Positions 34,070-42,499 of a stretch of 51,946 nucleotides of DNA are shown piece by piece. Numbering within the stretch: the stretch's first letter is position 1; each line of letters begins with the position of its first letter. A model generated the notes under the pieces. That model did no database searches. It had not been told where the DNA came from and saw only the letters and a list, made by a program, of their open reading frames with translations. The translations under genes and the position numbers were made by a program. This DNA is from Actinomycetes bacterium (GTDB lineage: Bacteria; Actinomycetota; Acidimicrobiia; Acidimicrobiales; Bog-793): the NCBI GenBank assembly GCA_021796545.1, contig JAKABX010000003.1, positions 1 to 51,946 of the forward strand, read 5' to 3'.

Positions 34070-34721
34070 ATGGAAGGAACGCTCGTGCGCGCCCTGGAGG
34101 AGCGCGACGAGGCCGCCCGGGCCGGCCATCCCGGCGGACCAGCTGGCGATCATGGATGCCGCGACGGCGACGCTCGAAGCCTCCGGTCTGGCCGCGCAGT
34201 GCCTGGCGGTGGGCGCCGAGGCTCCCGACTTCTGCCTCCCCGGCGCCACCGGCACCAAGGTGACCCTCTCGGAGCGTCTGGCCGAGGGCCCGATCGTGCT
34301 CGCCTTCTCCCGCGGCGGCTGGTGCCCATACTGCACATCGAGCTTCGGGCCCTGCAGGCTCGCCTCGCCGACATCACCGCCGCCGGCGCCCACCTGGTCG
34401 CGGTGTCCCCGCAGATACGCGACAACTCGCTGTCGACCGCCGAGAGGCTCGAGCTGGGATTCCCGGTGTTGTCCGATGTCGGCAACGCGGTGGCCCGCGA
34501 CGACGGCCTCGTGATCAGCCTCGCCGAGGACCTGCGCCCGATCTACGCCGGGTGGGGACTGGACCTTCCGGCGGCGAACGGGGACGAGAGCTTCGGGCTG
34601 CCACTGCCCGCCACTTTCGTGATCGGCACCGACGCCAAGGTGGCGTGGCGTTTTGCGGACGCGGACTACACCCAAGCGGGCCGAGCCCGACGACGTGATC
34701 GCCGCCCTGGCGGCCCCGTGA
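34070..34721 (+). pseudogene. AhpC/TSA-type peroxiredoxin with three frameshifts
   Basis: Pieces in different frames make one collinear thioredoxin-fold peroxiredoxin. Frame one starts at the ATG at 34070 (MEGTLVRALEERDEAARAG). After a shift near 34125-34135 comes IPADQLAIMDAATATLEASGL, VGAEAPDFCLPGATGTKVTLSE and the active-site region FSRGGWCPYC. A shift near 34334, consistent with one lost base, leads to IELRALQARLADITAAGAHLVAVSPQ, FPVLSDVGNAVA and PATFVIGTDAKVAW. A third shift near 34672 restores AEPDDVIAALAAP and the stop. It would have reduced peroxides. Three independent shifts in 650 bp argue for real decay rather than one read error. Confidence 0.83.
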
Positions 34722-34780
34722 GCAAGCCGGGGACCCGGCGCGGCGCGTCCCGGCCGATCTCCGGGGAGAATGGGTAATCG

Positions 34781-35497
34781 ATGACGGACCTGCACTTCTA
34801 CTTCGACCCGATCTGCCCCTTCGCGTGGATGACCTCCAAGTGGGTGCGCGCGGTGGCGGCCCAGCGCGCCTACGAGGTCGAGTGGCGGTTCATCTCGCTG
34901 CGGATGGTCAACGCTGAGGTCGACTACGCCACCCACTTCCCACCGGGTTACGAACAGTCCCACGCGGCCGGCCTGGCGCTGCTGCGCGTCGCGGCGGCGG
35001 TGCGCGAGCGCCACGGCCGAGAGGGGGTTGCCCGGCTGTACCCGGCGATGGGGGCCGGCATCTTCGAGGAGACCCCGACCCGCCAGGCGGCCGCGCTCGG
35101 CGACCCCCGCGCCCTCGCCGCCGCCGCCCTCGCCGCCGCCGGCCTCGAGGTCACCTTGGCCGACGCGGTCGGCGCCGACGCGTACGACGCCCTGATCCGG
35201 GCCGAGACCGAGGAGGCTCTGAGCCTCGCCGGCCGGGACGTCGGCACGCCGATCCTGCACTTTGACCCGCCCTCGGGGACCGCGCTCTTCGGTCCGGTCA
35301 TCAGCAGGCTCCCGGCGGACGAGGATGCCGTGGCCCTGTGGGACCACGTGGTCGCGCTCTCCCGGTTCCCCGGGTTTGCCGAGTTGAAGCGCAGTCTGCG
35401 CGAGGTGCCCCAGCTGCCGGCCCTCGGCGTCGGCTCGGGTCAGGTCGGCGCCGAGGAGGACTGGCAGCAGGGCCACCGGCGCCACTCCGGGAGCTGA
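34781..35497 (+). CDS. DsbA-family protein, mycothiol-dependent nitroreductase-like
   Basis: A 238-residue intact thioredoxin-fold protein resembling the mycobacterial Rv2466c group. FYFDPICPFAWMTSKWVRAVA holds the active site; Cys12 is kept but the second Cys of the CPWC motif is Ala (CPFA), so it would act as a one-cysteine enzyme, for example with mycothiol. VGTPILHFDPPSGTALFGPVISRLP contains the cis-Pro loop, and FPGFAELKRSLRE matches the family C-terminus. It sits between two broken genes of the same probable operon and is the only open one. A ribosome binding site GGGGAG lies about 12 bases before the ATG, rather far. Confidence 0.8.
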   Translation: MTDLHFYFDPICPFAWMTSKWVRAVAAQRAYEVEWRFISLRMVNAEVDYATHFPPGYEQSHAAGLALLRVAAAVRERHGREGVARLYPAMGAGIFEETPTRQAAALGDPRALAAAALAAAGLEVTLADAVGADAYDALIRAETEEALSLAGRDVGTPILHFDPPSGTALFGPVISRLPADEDAVALWDHVVALSRFPGFAELKRSLREVPQLPALGVGSGQVGAEEDWQQGHRRHSGS

Positions 35498-35510
35498 GGC
35501 GTCCGGCGTG

Positions 35511-36186
35511 GTGCGCGTGGCCCGTCCCCGCGCGGTGGCCTTCGACGTCAACGAGACCCTCACCGATCTCGCCCCGCTGGCGGAGGTCTTCGAGCGCCTC
35601 GGCGTGGGAAAGGACGCCCTGGCGTGGTGGTTCGCCGCGCTCGTGCGCGACGGGTTCGCCCTGGCGTGAGCCGGCGGCGCGGCCGGCTTCGGGGAGCTGG
35701 CCCTCGTCGCGCTCGACGAGGTCGCGACCACCGCCGGGCACGCCCTGCCCGACGGCGCCGGCGACGAGTTGATGGGAGCCCTCGCCCGCGTGCCGCTCCA
35801 CCGCGACGTGCGGCCGGCTCTCGAGCGGCTGCGCGCTGCAGGGCTCCCGGCCTTCGCGCTCACCAACGGCTCCGCCGCGTTCGTGCGGGGGATCCTTGAC
35901 AGCGCGGGGGTCACCGACGCGCTGGTCGATATGGCGTCGGTCGACGCGGTCGGCCACGGGAAGCTGCGGCCCGAGCCCTAGCGCGACGCTGCCGGGGTCG
36001 ACCCTGCTCAGATGGCGCTCGTTGCCGTGCACCCCGGGGACACCCACGGCGCGTCCGCGGCCGGGCTGCTGACCGGAGGGGTGAACTGGACGGGGCGTCT
36101 CCATCCCGCGGTCTTCGCCCCGCCGACTGCGCGCGCTCGATCTCGTCGGCATCGTCGACCAGTTGCTCCAGCTTCCCGAGACCTGA
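35511..36186 (+). pseudogene. HAD-family hydrolase (haloacid dehalogenase type) with two stops and a frameshift
   Basis: From GTG at 35511 the frame reads AVAFDVNETLTDLAPLAEVFERLG, the HAD nucleophile motif FDVNETL, until a TGA at 35667-35669. It resumes in the same frame with GFGELALVALDEVATTAG, VRPALERLRAAGLPAFALTNGSAAF (motif II) and SVDAVGHGKLRPEP, until a TAG at 35979-35981 where relatives have Tyr (KPAPEVY region). It resumes again with MALVAVHPGDTHGASAAGLLTGGVN (motif IV) and LHPAVFAPP. A frameshift near 36118-36130 brings in LDLVGIVDQLL and the stop. It would have been a dehalogenase or phosphatase. At least three lesions make a functional product implausible. Confidence 0.83.
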
Positions 36187-36300
36187 GCGCGCCGGGCTCG
36201 CCGCGGCGGGAACCGACATCGCCGCGATCGGGGTGCCGAGCCTGCGCCCGGCATCGGTCCGGGTGCGGGCGCGCCGTCGGGCCGTCAGCCGGGCGCGCCG

Positions 36301-36771
36301 TCAGCCGGGCTTGGTGACGTCTGCGACCTGTGCGTGCAACAGCGCGAGGAGCCTCGACGCCTCGAGATGGACGTTGGCCCCGCGCGCGCCGGCACCGATC
36401 GCCACGATGCCGGCCGCGGCGACGGTCGCGTCGGCGACGACCGGCCACGCCCGGGTGGCGCCGAAGGGCGTGATGGCGCCGCGCTCGTAGCCGGTTGCCG
36501 TCCGGGCCTCCTCCCGGTCGGGGAGCGACAGCCGACGCGTCCCGAGCAGTGCCCGGAGCTTCGGCCAGTCGATCTGCCGCCCGCCGGGGACGAGGACGAA
36601 GAGGTAGTCGTCCTCGCCCCGGCGCACGACGATGGTCCGAAGAAGCTGGCCGAGGTCGATCCCCTGGAGCGCCGCGCTCTCCTCGGGGTTTGAGGGGACT
36701 GCGGTCTCGACAATGCGGTAGTCGAGGCCCGAGCCCGCGAGGCTGCGCAGCGCCGGGGTGTCAAGACCCAT
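36301..36771 (-). CDS. YbaK/EbsC-type aminoacyl-tRNA deacylase
   Basis: A 156-residue protein of the YbaK/ProX editing family, which hydrolyses mischarged tRNAs in trans. VPSNPEESAALQGIDLGQLLRTIVVR includes the usual helix before the conserved lysine region, followed by FVLVPGGRQIDWPKLRALLG, LPDREEARTATGYERGAITPFG (the GY..G.ITPFG substrate-pocket motif) and a final VADATVAAAGIVAIGAGARGANVHLE. The ATG at 36771 gives the normal domain length; the in-frame upstream extension has no family character. It stands alone, and the amino acid it clears is not certain. Confidence 0.88.
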   Translation of the reverse strand: MGLDTPALRSLAGSGLDYRIVETAVPSNPEESAALQGIDLGQLLRTIVVRRGEDDYLFVLVPGGRQIDWPKLRALLGTRRLSLPDREEARTATGYERGAITPFGATRAWPVVADATVAAAGIVAIGAGARGANVHLEASRLLALLHAQVADVTKPG

Positions 36772-36968
36772 CGGTGAAGACCCTAGCGGTCGGGGTTTCC
36801 GGCGCTCCTTGCGGTGGTCGGCCCGCGCGCGAAGACGCCGGCACCCGAGAACAGGTCGCGTCCGATGCCGCGGGGGCAAGGAGCCTTCTCGGGCGCGGCG
36901 TGCGGGCCGTGCCGCCAGGAGACCGTCCCGACGGGGCGACTCCGGACGGGTCACACCACAGGGCGAGG

Positions 36969-37011
36969 CCGGCCGCCGCGGCGGATCGGGCAGAGCCGCC
37001 GCGGCGGCCGG
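36969..37011 (-). terminator. Hairpin terminator after the acyl-CoA carboxylase gene
   Basis: A perfect 16-bp inverted repeat (36969-36984 with 36996-37011) with an 11-base loop abuts the TAG stop at 37012. It is entirely G/C in the stem and lacks a long T run on the minus strand. Confidence 0.65.
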
Positions 37012-38751
37012 CTAGTTGACGACGGCGATGAGATCGCCGGGTCCGAGCGCGTCGCCGACGGTCACGTGCAGCTCGCGCACGACGCCGCCGACCGGGCTCC
37101 TCACCGGGTTCTCCATCTTCATCGCCTCGAGCACGCAGATCGCCTCACCCGCGGCGACGGTGTCGCCGGCGGCGACGAGCAGGCGGACGATCGTCCCCTG
37201 CATCGGCGCGACGATCCGGCCGTCCCCGCCGCCGGGGGTGCCGCCCGCGACCCGGCGGGGATGTGCGCGCACGGCGCCGGGCGCGGGTGCCACCTCGGGG
37301 ACGTAGAGACGGACCCGGTAGCGGCGTCCGTCCACCTCCGCGTCGACCTCACGGGGGACTCGCCCGTCGGCGCGGCGGTGCGCGCTCGGGCTGTGGGGTG
37401 CGATCCCGCTGAGGTCGAGGTGCTCCTCGACGAATCGGGTCGAGTGGCGGCCCTGCACGAAGTCCGGGTGCTCGAGGATGGCGGCAGCCGCCGCGGCCGT
37501 CGTCGCCACACCCTCCACCTCCAGCTCCGCGAGCGCGCGCAGGAGACGCCGGCGCGCGCTGTCACGGTCGGGCCCCCACACGGCGATCTTGGCGAGGAGG
37601 TTGTCGTAGGCGGGGCTGACCTCGTCGCCGGCCGCGTAGCCGGCGTCGACCCGCACGAAGGGACCCGTGGGGAGCGCGAAGCGTCCGAGCACGCCGGGGC
37701 TCGGCACGAAGGCCCCGCCGGCGGGGTCCTCGGCGTTGAGGCGCATCTCGATTGCGTGGCCGCGGGGGGCGACGTCGGCCTGGGTGAAGGCAAGCGGCTC
37801 GCCCGAGGCGACCTGCAACTGGAGCGCGACGAGATCGAGGCCGTTCACGAGCTCGGTGACGGGGTGCTCGACCTGCAGGCGCGTGTTCATCTCGAGGAAG
37901 TAGAAGCGACCCTCCTCGAAGAGGAACTCGACGGTCCCCGCGCCCTCGTAGCCCGTCGCCCGCGCGAGGCGCACGGCCGCGTCGCCCATCGCCGCACGCA
38001 ACGCGCCGTCGAAGCCGGGCGCCGGCGTCTCCTCGACGAGCTTTTGGTGGCGGCGCTGGGCCGAACAGTCCCGCTCCCCGAGCCAGACGACGGCGCCGTG
38101 GCGGTCGGCGAGGATCTGCATCTCGACGTGGCGCGGCCAGGCGAGGTAGCGCTCGAGGTAGACCTCGTCGCGCCCGAAGGAGGCGGCTGCCTCGCGCCGC
38201 GCCGCGGCGAGGGCCTCCGCGGCGTCCTCGGGCGCGGCGACGACCTTCATGCCGCGCCCGCCGCCCCCGTAGGAGGCCTTGATCGCGACGGGCCAGCCGG
38301 CCTCCTCGCCGAACGCGACGACCTCGGCGACGTCGTTGACCGGTTCGCTGCGCCCCGGCACCCCGGAGACCCCCGCCGCCTCCGCGACGCGGCGGGCCCC
38401 GATCTTTGACCCCATCGCTTCGATCGCGGCGGGCGGGGGGCCGACGAACACCGCGCCGGCCTCGGCCACCGCGCGCGCGAAGTCGGCGTTCTCGGAGAGG
38501 AAGCCGTAGCCGGGGTGCACGGCCTGCGCGCCGCTGCGGCGCACCACCTCGACGATCGCCGGGATGTCGAGGTAGGCGCGCGGCCCGAGGTCGGGATCGA
38601 GCAGGTAGGCCTCGTCGCAGCTGCGCACGTGGTAGGCGTCGCGGTCGATCTCGCTGTAGATGCCGACGGAGGCGATCCCGAGCTCGCGGCAGGTGCGCGC
38701 CACCCGCACCGCGATCTCACCGCGGTTGGCGATCAGCACCTTGTCGAACAC
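37012..38751 (-). CDS. Acetyl/propionyl-CoA carboxylase alpha subunit (biotin carboxylase plus biotin carrier)
   Basis: A 579-residue fused subunit as found in actinobacterial acyl-CoA carboxylases. The biotin carboxylase part has the ATP-grasp signatures [21 protein letters not shown] at the N-terminus, [24 protein letters not shown] (about residue 163) and [14 protein letters not shown] (about 288). A linker leads to the biotinyl domain with EAMKMENP near residue 545, whose Lys is biotinylated. It carboxylates biotin with bicarbonate and ATP; a beta carboxyltransferase subunit must be encoded elsewhere. The start is GTG at 38751, matching the family N-terminus and preceded by AGAGGGGG. It is divergent from the biotin ligase gene. 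Confidence 0.93.
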   Translation of the reverse strand: MFDKVLIANRGEIAVRVARTCRELGIASVGIYSEIDRDAYHVRSCDEAYLLDPDLGPRAYLDIPAIVEVVRRSGAQAVHPGYGFLSENADFARAVAEAGAVFVGPPPAAIEAMGSKIGARRVAEAAGVSGVPGRSEPVNDVAEVVAFGEEAGWPVAIKASYGGGGRGMKVVAAPEDAAEALAAARREAAASFGRDEVYLERYLAWPRHVEMQILADRHGAVVWLGERDCSAQRRHQKLVEETPAPGFDGALRAAMGDAAVRLARATGYEGAGTVEFLFEEGRFYFLEMNTRLQVEHPVTELVNGLDLVALQLQVASGEPLAFTQADVAPRGHAIEMRLNAEDPAGGAFVPSPGVLGRFALPTGPFVRVDAGYAAGDEVSPAYDNLLAKIAVWGPDRDSARRRLLRALAELEVEGVATTAAAAAAILEHPDFVQGRHSTRFVEEHLDLSGIAPHSPSAHRRADGRVPREVDAEVDGRRYRVRLYVPEVAPAPGAVRAHPRRVAGGTPGGGDGRIVAPMQGTIVRLLVAAGDTVAAGEAICVLEAMKMENPVRSPVGGVVRELHVTVGDALGPGDLIAVVN

Positions 38752-38876
38752 CTGGCCCCCTCTGTCGCCGCCCGGGGCGCGCGCAGCCGTCCGGACTGAG
38801 CGGCGGGACCCCACAGGGTCCCCGTCGCCCCCGCCGCGCACCGCCGGGCCGGTCCGGCGGGCAGGCTAGTGCGCCG

Positions 38877-39632
38877 GTGCCGCTCTTCACGAACGTCGTC
38901 CGCGTTGCGCAGGTGGACTCGACCAACCGTCTCGCCGCCGACCTCGCACGCGCGGGCGCCGCCGAAGGGCTCGTCGTCGTCGCCGACGAGCAGATCGACG
39001 GGCGGGGGCGGCGCGGTCGCCGCTGGGATGCTCCGCCGGGCGCCGGGCTGCTGGTGAGCGTGCTCGTGCGACGCCACGCGACCCCCGCCCACGCGCATCT
39101 CTGCGTCGCGGCGCTCGCGCTCGGCGCTCGCGCGGCGCTCGAGGCGCAGGGCTGCGACACGGCGCTCAAGTGGCCGAACGACCTTGTCGTCCCCCGCGCC
39201 GGGGGCGACGCGAAGATCGCCGGCCTGCTCGCCGAGTGGGCGGAGCCGGGTGCGCTCGTGGTCGGCCTCGGCTGCAACCTCACCTGGCCGGCGGCGGACG
39301 CGGCGGCGCTTCCGCCGGGTGCGACCACCCTCGAGGCGGTGACCGGCCGGGCGCCGGCGCGCGACGCGCTGCTCTTTCGGGTGCTCGCCGAGTTCGAGCA
39401 CCGCTACCTCGCCGTCGTCGCCGGTGAGGGTGCGGCGCTCGTCGCCGAGCGGCGCGCCAGGTGCGCGACGCTCGGTCGGCGCGTGCGGGTCGAGCGGGCG
39501 GACGGCACGAGCGAGACCGGACGCGCGCTCGACGTCGCCGACGACGGCCGCCTCCTGGTCGACCGCGGCCAGGACACCGTGGTGATCGGCGAGGGCGACG
39601 TGGTGCATCTGCGCGACGCGGCCGGGAATTGA
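38877..39632 (+). CDS. birA: Biotin--[acetyl-CoA-carboxylase] ligase
   Basis: A 251-residue class I biotin ligase without the DNA-binding domain of E. coli BirA. VDSTNRLAADLAR, the biotin-binding loop GRGRRGRRWD (about residue 43) and KWPNDLVV (about 98) with the active-site lysine, and GLGCNLTWP are all present. A small C-terminal SH3-like domain ends the protein. It attaches biotin to the carrier domain encoded by the divergent carboxylase gene, 125 bp away, so enzyme and substrate are neighbours. The GTG at 38877 is chosen by homology; longer in-frame sequence is antisense to the carboxylase. Confidence 0.92.
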   Translation: MPLFTNVVRVAQVDSTNRLAADLARAGAAEGLVVVADEQIDGRGRRGRRWDAPPGAGLLVSVLVRRHATPAHAHLCVAALALGARAALEAQGCDTALKWPNDLVVPRAGGDAKIAGLLAEWAEPGALVVGLGCNLTWPAADAAALPPGATTLEAVTGRAPARDALLFRVLAEFEHRYLAVVAGEGAALVAERRARCATLGRRVRVERADGTSETGRALDVADDGRLLVDRGQDTVVIGEGDVVHLRDAAGN

Positions 39633-39671
39633 GCCCCCGGTGTCGGCCAGCAGCGCTGGTACCCTGCGGCG

Positions 39672-40706
39672 ATGCGTCTTCTCGTCACCGGTGCCGCCGG
39701 GTTCATCGGGGCCAATTTCGTTCGCCGCCACCTCGAGACGCGGCCCGGGGACGAGATCGTCGCCTACGACGCGCTGACCTACGCGGGCAACCTCGCGAAC
39801 CTCTCGCCCTATCTCGAGGAGGGGCGCGTGCGCTTCGTGCACGGCGACATCGCGAACACCGAGCTGCTCGCGCACGTGCTCGGGGAGCGCCGCATCGACG
39901 TTGTCGTCAACTTCGCGGCGGAGTCCCACAACAGCCTCGCCGTGCTCGACCCGGCGCGCTTTTTCCGCACGAACGTCCTTGGAACCCAGGCCCTGTGCGG
40001 CGCCGTGCTCGCGGCGGGGAACACGCGTCTGCACCACATCTCCACCTGCGAGGTCTACGGCGACCTCGCGCTCGACAGCGACGAGAGCTTCGCGGAGGAG
40101 GCGCCTTACCGTCCGCGCACCCCCTACAACGCGGCGAAAGCCGGGGGCGACCACGTCGTGCGCAGCTACGTCGAGACTTTCAAGCTGCCCGCGACGATCA
40201 CGAACTGCTGCAACAACTACGGGCCCTACCAGTTTCCCGAGAAGGTCATCCCGCTCTTTGTCACGCGCGCGCTCGCCGGCGAGCCGCTCCCGCTCTACGC
40301 CTCGACACAGAACCGGCGGGAGTGGCTGCACGTGAGCGACCACTGCGCGGCGGTCGAGCTCGTGATCGAGCGCGGGCGCCTCGGCGAGACCTACAACGTC
40401 GGCTCGGGGATCGAGCGCAGCGTCGAGGAGATCGCCGACGCGGTGCTCGGCGCGGCCGGGCGCCCCGCCTCGCTCAAGACAATCGTGCCCGACCGCCCCG
40501 GCCACGACCGCCGCTATCTGCTGGATTCGACCAAGATCCGCACCGAGCTTGGCTGGCGGCCCGAGATCGACTTCGCGAGCGGCCTGGTGGAGACCGTCGA
40601 GTGGTACCGCGCGCACGAGGAGTGGTGGCGTCCGCTCCTCGGCCGGTCGCCGGTCATCGAGGGCCACTGGTCGCTCGCGCGCGCCGGCGCGCCGGCGCGG
40701 GCCTGA
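39672..40706 (+). CDS. rmlB: dTDP-glucose 4,6-dehydratase with a Cys in place of the catalytic Asp
   Basis: A 344-residue extended short-chain dehydrogenase that makes dTDP-4-keto-6-deoxyglucose, second step of dTDP-rhamnose synthesis. NAD is bound by TGAAGFIGANFVRR; FAAESH follows; the active-site segment is HISTCEVYGDL with YNAAK (Tyr about 152, Lys about 156). RmlB enzymes usually have STDEVYG; here the Asp is Cys (codon 40047-40049, residue 126), and ITNCCNNYGPYQFPEKVIPLF and NRREWLHVSDHC are otherwise canonical. Substrate-binding regions are complete. It begins the cluster and is followed ten bases later by rmlD. rmlA and rmlC are not in the window. Confidence 0.87.
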   Translation: MRLLVTGAAGFIGANFVRRHLETRPGDEIVAYDALTYAGNLANLSPYLEEGRVRFVHGDIANTELLAHVLGERRIDVVVNFAAESHNSLAVLDPARFFRTNVLGTQALCGAVLAAGNTRLHHISTCEVYGDLALDSDESFAEEAPYRPRTPYNAAKAGGDHVVRSYVETFKLPATITNCCNNYGPYQFPEKVIPLFVTRALAGEPLPLYASTQNRREWLHVSDHCAAVELVIERGRLGETYNVGSGIERSVEEIADAVLGAAGRPASLKTIVPDRPGHDRRYLLDSTKIRTELGWRPEIDFASGLVETVEWYRAHEEWWRPLLGRSPVIEGHWSLARAGAPARA

Positions 40707-40715
40707 GCCGCGGCG

Positions 40716-41597
40716 ATGCGGGTCCTGATCACCGGTGCCGCGGGCCAGGTCGGCCGTGAGGTGGTCGCGGTGCTCGAGCGCCGGGCGGCCGAGCGGCGTC
40801 GCGGCCCGGCGCTCGAGGCGGTGGCGCTCGGGCGCGACGCCTGCGACGTGGCGCGGCGGGACGCGGTCCTCGCGGTCGTGTCCGGCGTCGAACCCGACGT
40901 CGTCATCCACTGCGCGGCGTTCACGGCCGTCGACGCCTGCGAGAGCGAGCCCGACCGCGCGTACATGGTGAACGCGCTCGGCACACGCCACGTCGCGGAG
41001 GCGGCGCGCCGCGTCGGCGCACACCTCGTTGCGGTTTCGACCGACTACGTCTTCGACGGGCGGTCCTCGCAGCCCTACCGCGAGTGGGACGCGCCCCATC
41101 CCCTCTCGGTCTACGGCGCGTCCAAGCTCGGCGGCGAGCGCGAGTGCGATCCCTCGGCGACGGTCGTGCGCACCTCGTGGGTCTGCGGCCGCTTCGGCCC
41201 GAACATGGCCAAGACGGTGCTGCGCCTGGCAGCGGGGGAGGGGCCTCTGCGTTTCGTCGACGACCAGCACGGCAGCCCGACCGTCGCGGCCGATCTCGCG
41301 GAGATGCTCGTCACCTTGGGCCTCGAGCGCCGCCCGGGGCTGTTCCATGTGACCAACACGGGGGCGACGACCTGGTACGGGTTCGCCCGCGTTGTCCTCG
41401 CCGCGGCGGGCGGCGACCCCGGGCGCGTCGAGCCGATCGCGACGGGCGCGCTCGTCCCGCCGCGTCCCGCACCCCGCCCGGCGAATTCGGTGCTCGACAA
41501 CGCGGCGCTCCGCCTGTCGGGGATCGCCTTGCTGCCGGCCTGGGAGGAGTCCGTCGCCCGCCTCATCGGCGAGCTGGGCATGGCCGCGGCGCCGTGA
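40716..41597 (+). CDS. rmlD: dTDP-4-dehydrorhamnose reductase
   Basis: A 293-residue NAD(P)-dependent reductase for the last step of dTDP-L-rhamnose synthesis. MRVLITGAAGQVGREVVAVL is the cofactor loop, HCAAFTAVDACESEPDRAYMVNALGTRHVAEAA is characteristic of RmlD, STDYVFDG and YGASKLGGE (Tyr 133, Lys 137) form the active site, and RTSWVCGRFGPNMAKTVL follows. Length is typical. Its stop overlaps the GTG of the rhamnosyltransferase gene by four bases, as expected if the product is used next. Confidence 0.9.
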   Translation: MRVLITGAAGQVGREVVAVLERRAAERRRGPALEAVALGRDACDVARRDAVLAVVSGVEPDVVIHCAAFTAVDACESEPDRAYMVNALGTRHVAEAARRVGAHLVAVSTDYVFDGRSSQPYREWDAPHPLSVYGASKLGGERECDPSATVVRTSWVCGRFGPNMAKTVLRLAAGEGPLRFVDDQHGSPTVAADLAEMLVTLGLERRPGLFHVTNTGATTWYGFARVVLAAAGGDPGRVEPIATGALVPPRPAPRPANSVLDNAALRLSGIALLPAWEESVARLIGELGMAAAP

Positions 41598-42487
41598 GCG
41601 AACGCCGGCTCGGCGGCGTCGGCGCGGTCGTCGTCAACTACGACGCGGGACCCTCCCTCGGCCGCTGCGTCGCGAGCCTGCGTGCCGCGGGGCTGGGTAC
41701 GGTCGTCGTGGTCGACAACGGCTCGCACGACGGCTCGCTCGCCTCGCTCGCACGCGCCGACGCGGACGCCGTCCTCGTCCCCCTCGGGCGCAACGTCGGC
41801 TATGCGAGCGCGGTGAACCGCGGTGTCCAGCACCTCGCCGACGCCATCGAGGCGGTGCTCGTGTGCAACCCGGACCTCGTCGTCGAGCCGGACGCCGTCT
41901 CGCTGCTGTGGGACGCGCTCGTGGCACACGCCGAGACCGCGGCCGTCGGTCCCACCGTGCGCGACCCCGACGGCCGTTCGTACCCCTCGGCGCGGCAATT
42001 CCCCGACTACAAGACGGCGGTCGCGCACGGTCTGCTCGGGATGTTCCTCCCGGACAACCGCTGGTCGCGTGCGTACCGCCGCGAGGACGCGCTCCGGGCG
42101 CCGGGGACGGCCCCCGAGGTCGACTGGGTCTCGGGCGCCTGCATGCTCGTGCGGAAGAGCGCCCTGTTCTCCGTCGGCGGCTTCGACGAGGGCTACTTCA
42201 TGTACGTGGAGGACCTCGATCTCTGCTGGCGGCTGCGGCGCGCCGGCTGGAGCGTGCGCCAGGTCCCCTCCGCCCAGGTCGTGCACGTGGGCGGCGTGTC
42301 GGCGGCCCGCCATCCCTACCGGATGATCGTCGCCCACCACCGTTCGACCTGGCGGTTCGCGAGGAAGCGCGTGGCCGGGCCGGGCCGGGCACTCCTCCCG
42401 CTCATCGGCGCCGGCATCGCCGCGCGCGGTGCTGTGGCGCTCACCCGGCGCGCGCTGCGGAGCAACCCCCGACCCCCGAGCGTCTAG
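41594..42487 (+). CDS. wbbL: Rhamnosyltransferase WbbL-type (GT2)
   Basis: A 297-residue family 2 glycosyltransferase. VVVNYDAGPSLGRCVASL and VVVDNGSHDGSLASL form the nucleotide site, VCNPDLVVEPDAV carries the DXD-like motif, and DPDGRSYPSARQFPDYKTAVAHGLLG, VDWVSGACMLVRKSALFSVGGFDEGYFMYVEDLDL match the mycobacterial WbbL layout closely. WbbL adds L-rhamnose from dTDP-rhamnose to a decaprenyl-linked GlcNAc, building the galactan-peptidoglycan linker in mycobacteria; the acceptor here is inferred. The GTG start overlaps rmlD. Confidence 0.85.
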   Translation: MSERRLGGVGAVVVNYDAGPSLGRCVASLRAAGLGTVVVVDNGSHDGSLASLARADADAVLVPLGRNVGYASAVNRGVQHLADAIEAVLVCNPDLVVEPDAVSLLWDALVAHAETAAVGPTVRDPDGRSYPSARQFPDYKTAVAHGLLGMFLPDNRWSRAYRREDALRAPGTAPEVDWVSGACMLVRKSALFSVGGFDEGYFMYVEDLDLCWRLRRAGWSVRQVPSAQVVHVGGVSAARHPYRMIVAHHRSTWRFARKRVAGPGRALLPLIGAGIAARGAVALTRRALRSNPRPPSV

Positions 42488-42499
42488 GCTGCGCCCCCG

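Noticed and set aside
33861..35981. TAG recoded as tyrosine rather than nonsense mutations
   Set aside because: Many intact genes here end in TAG (for example at 1901, 10183, 33068, 42487 and 43486), so TAG is an ordinary stop. Frameshifts in the same genes fit decay better.
36281..36310. 14-bp direct repeat at the 3' end of the YbaK gene
   Set aside because: Two copies only, GC-rich and partly coding; probably a small slippage duplication without function.
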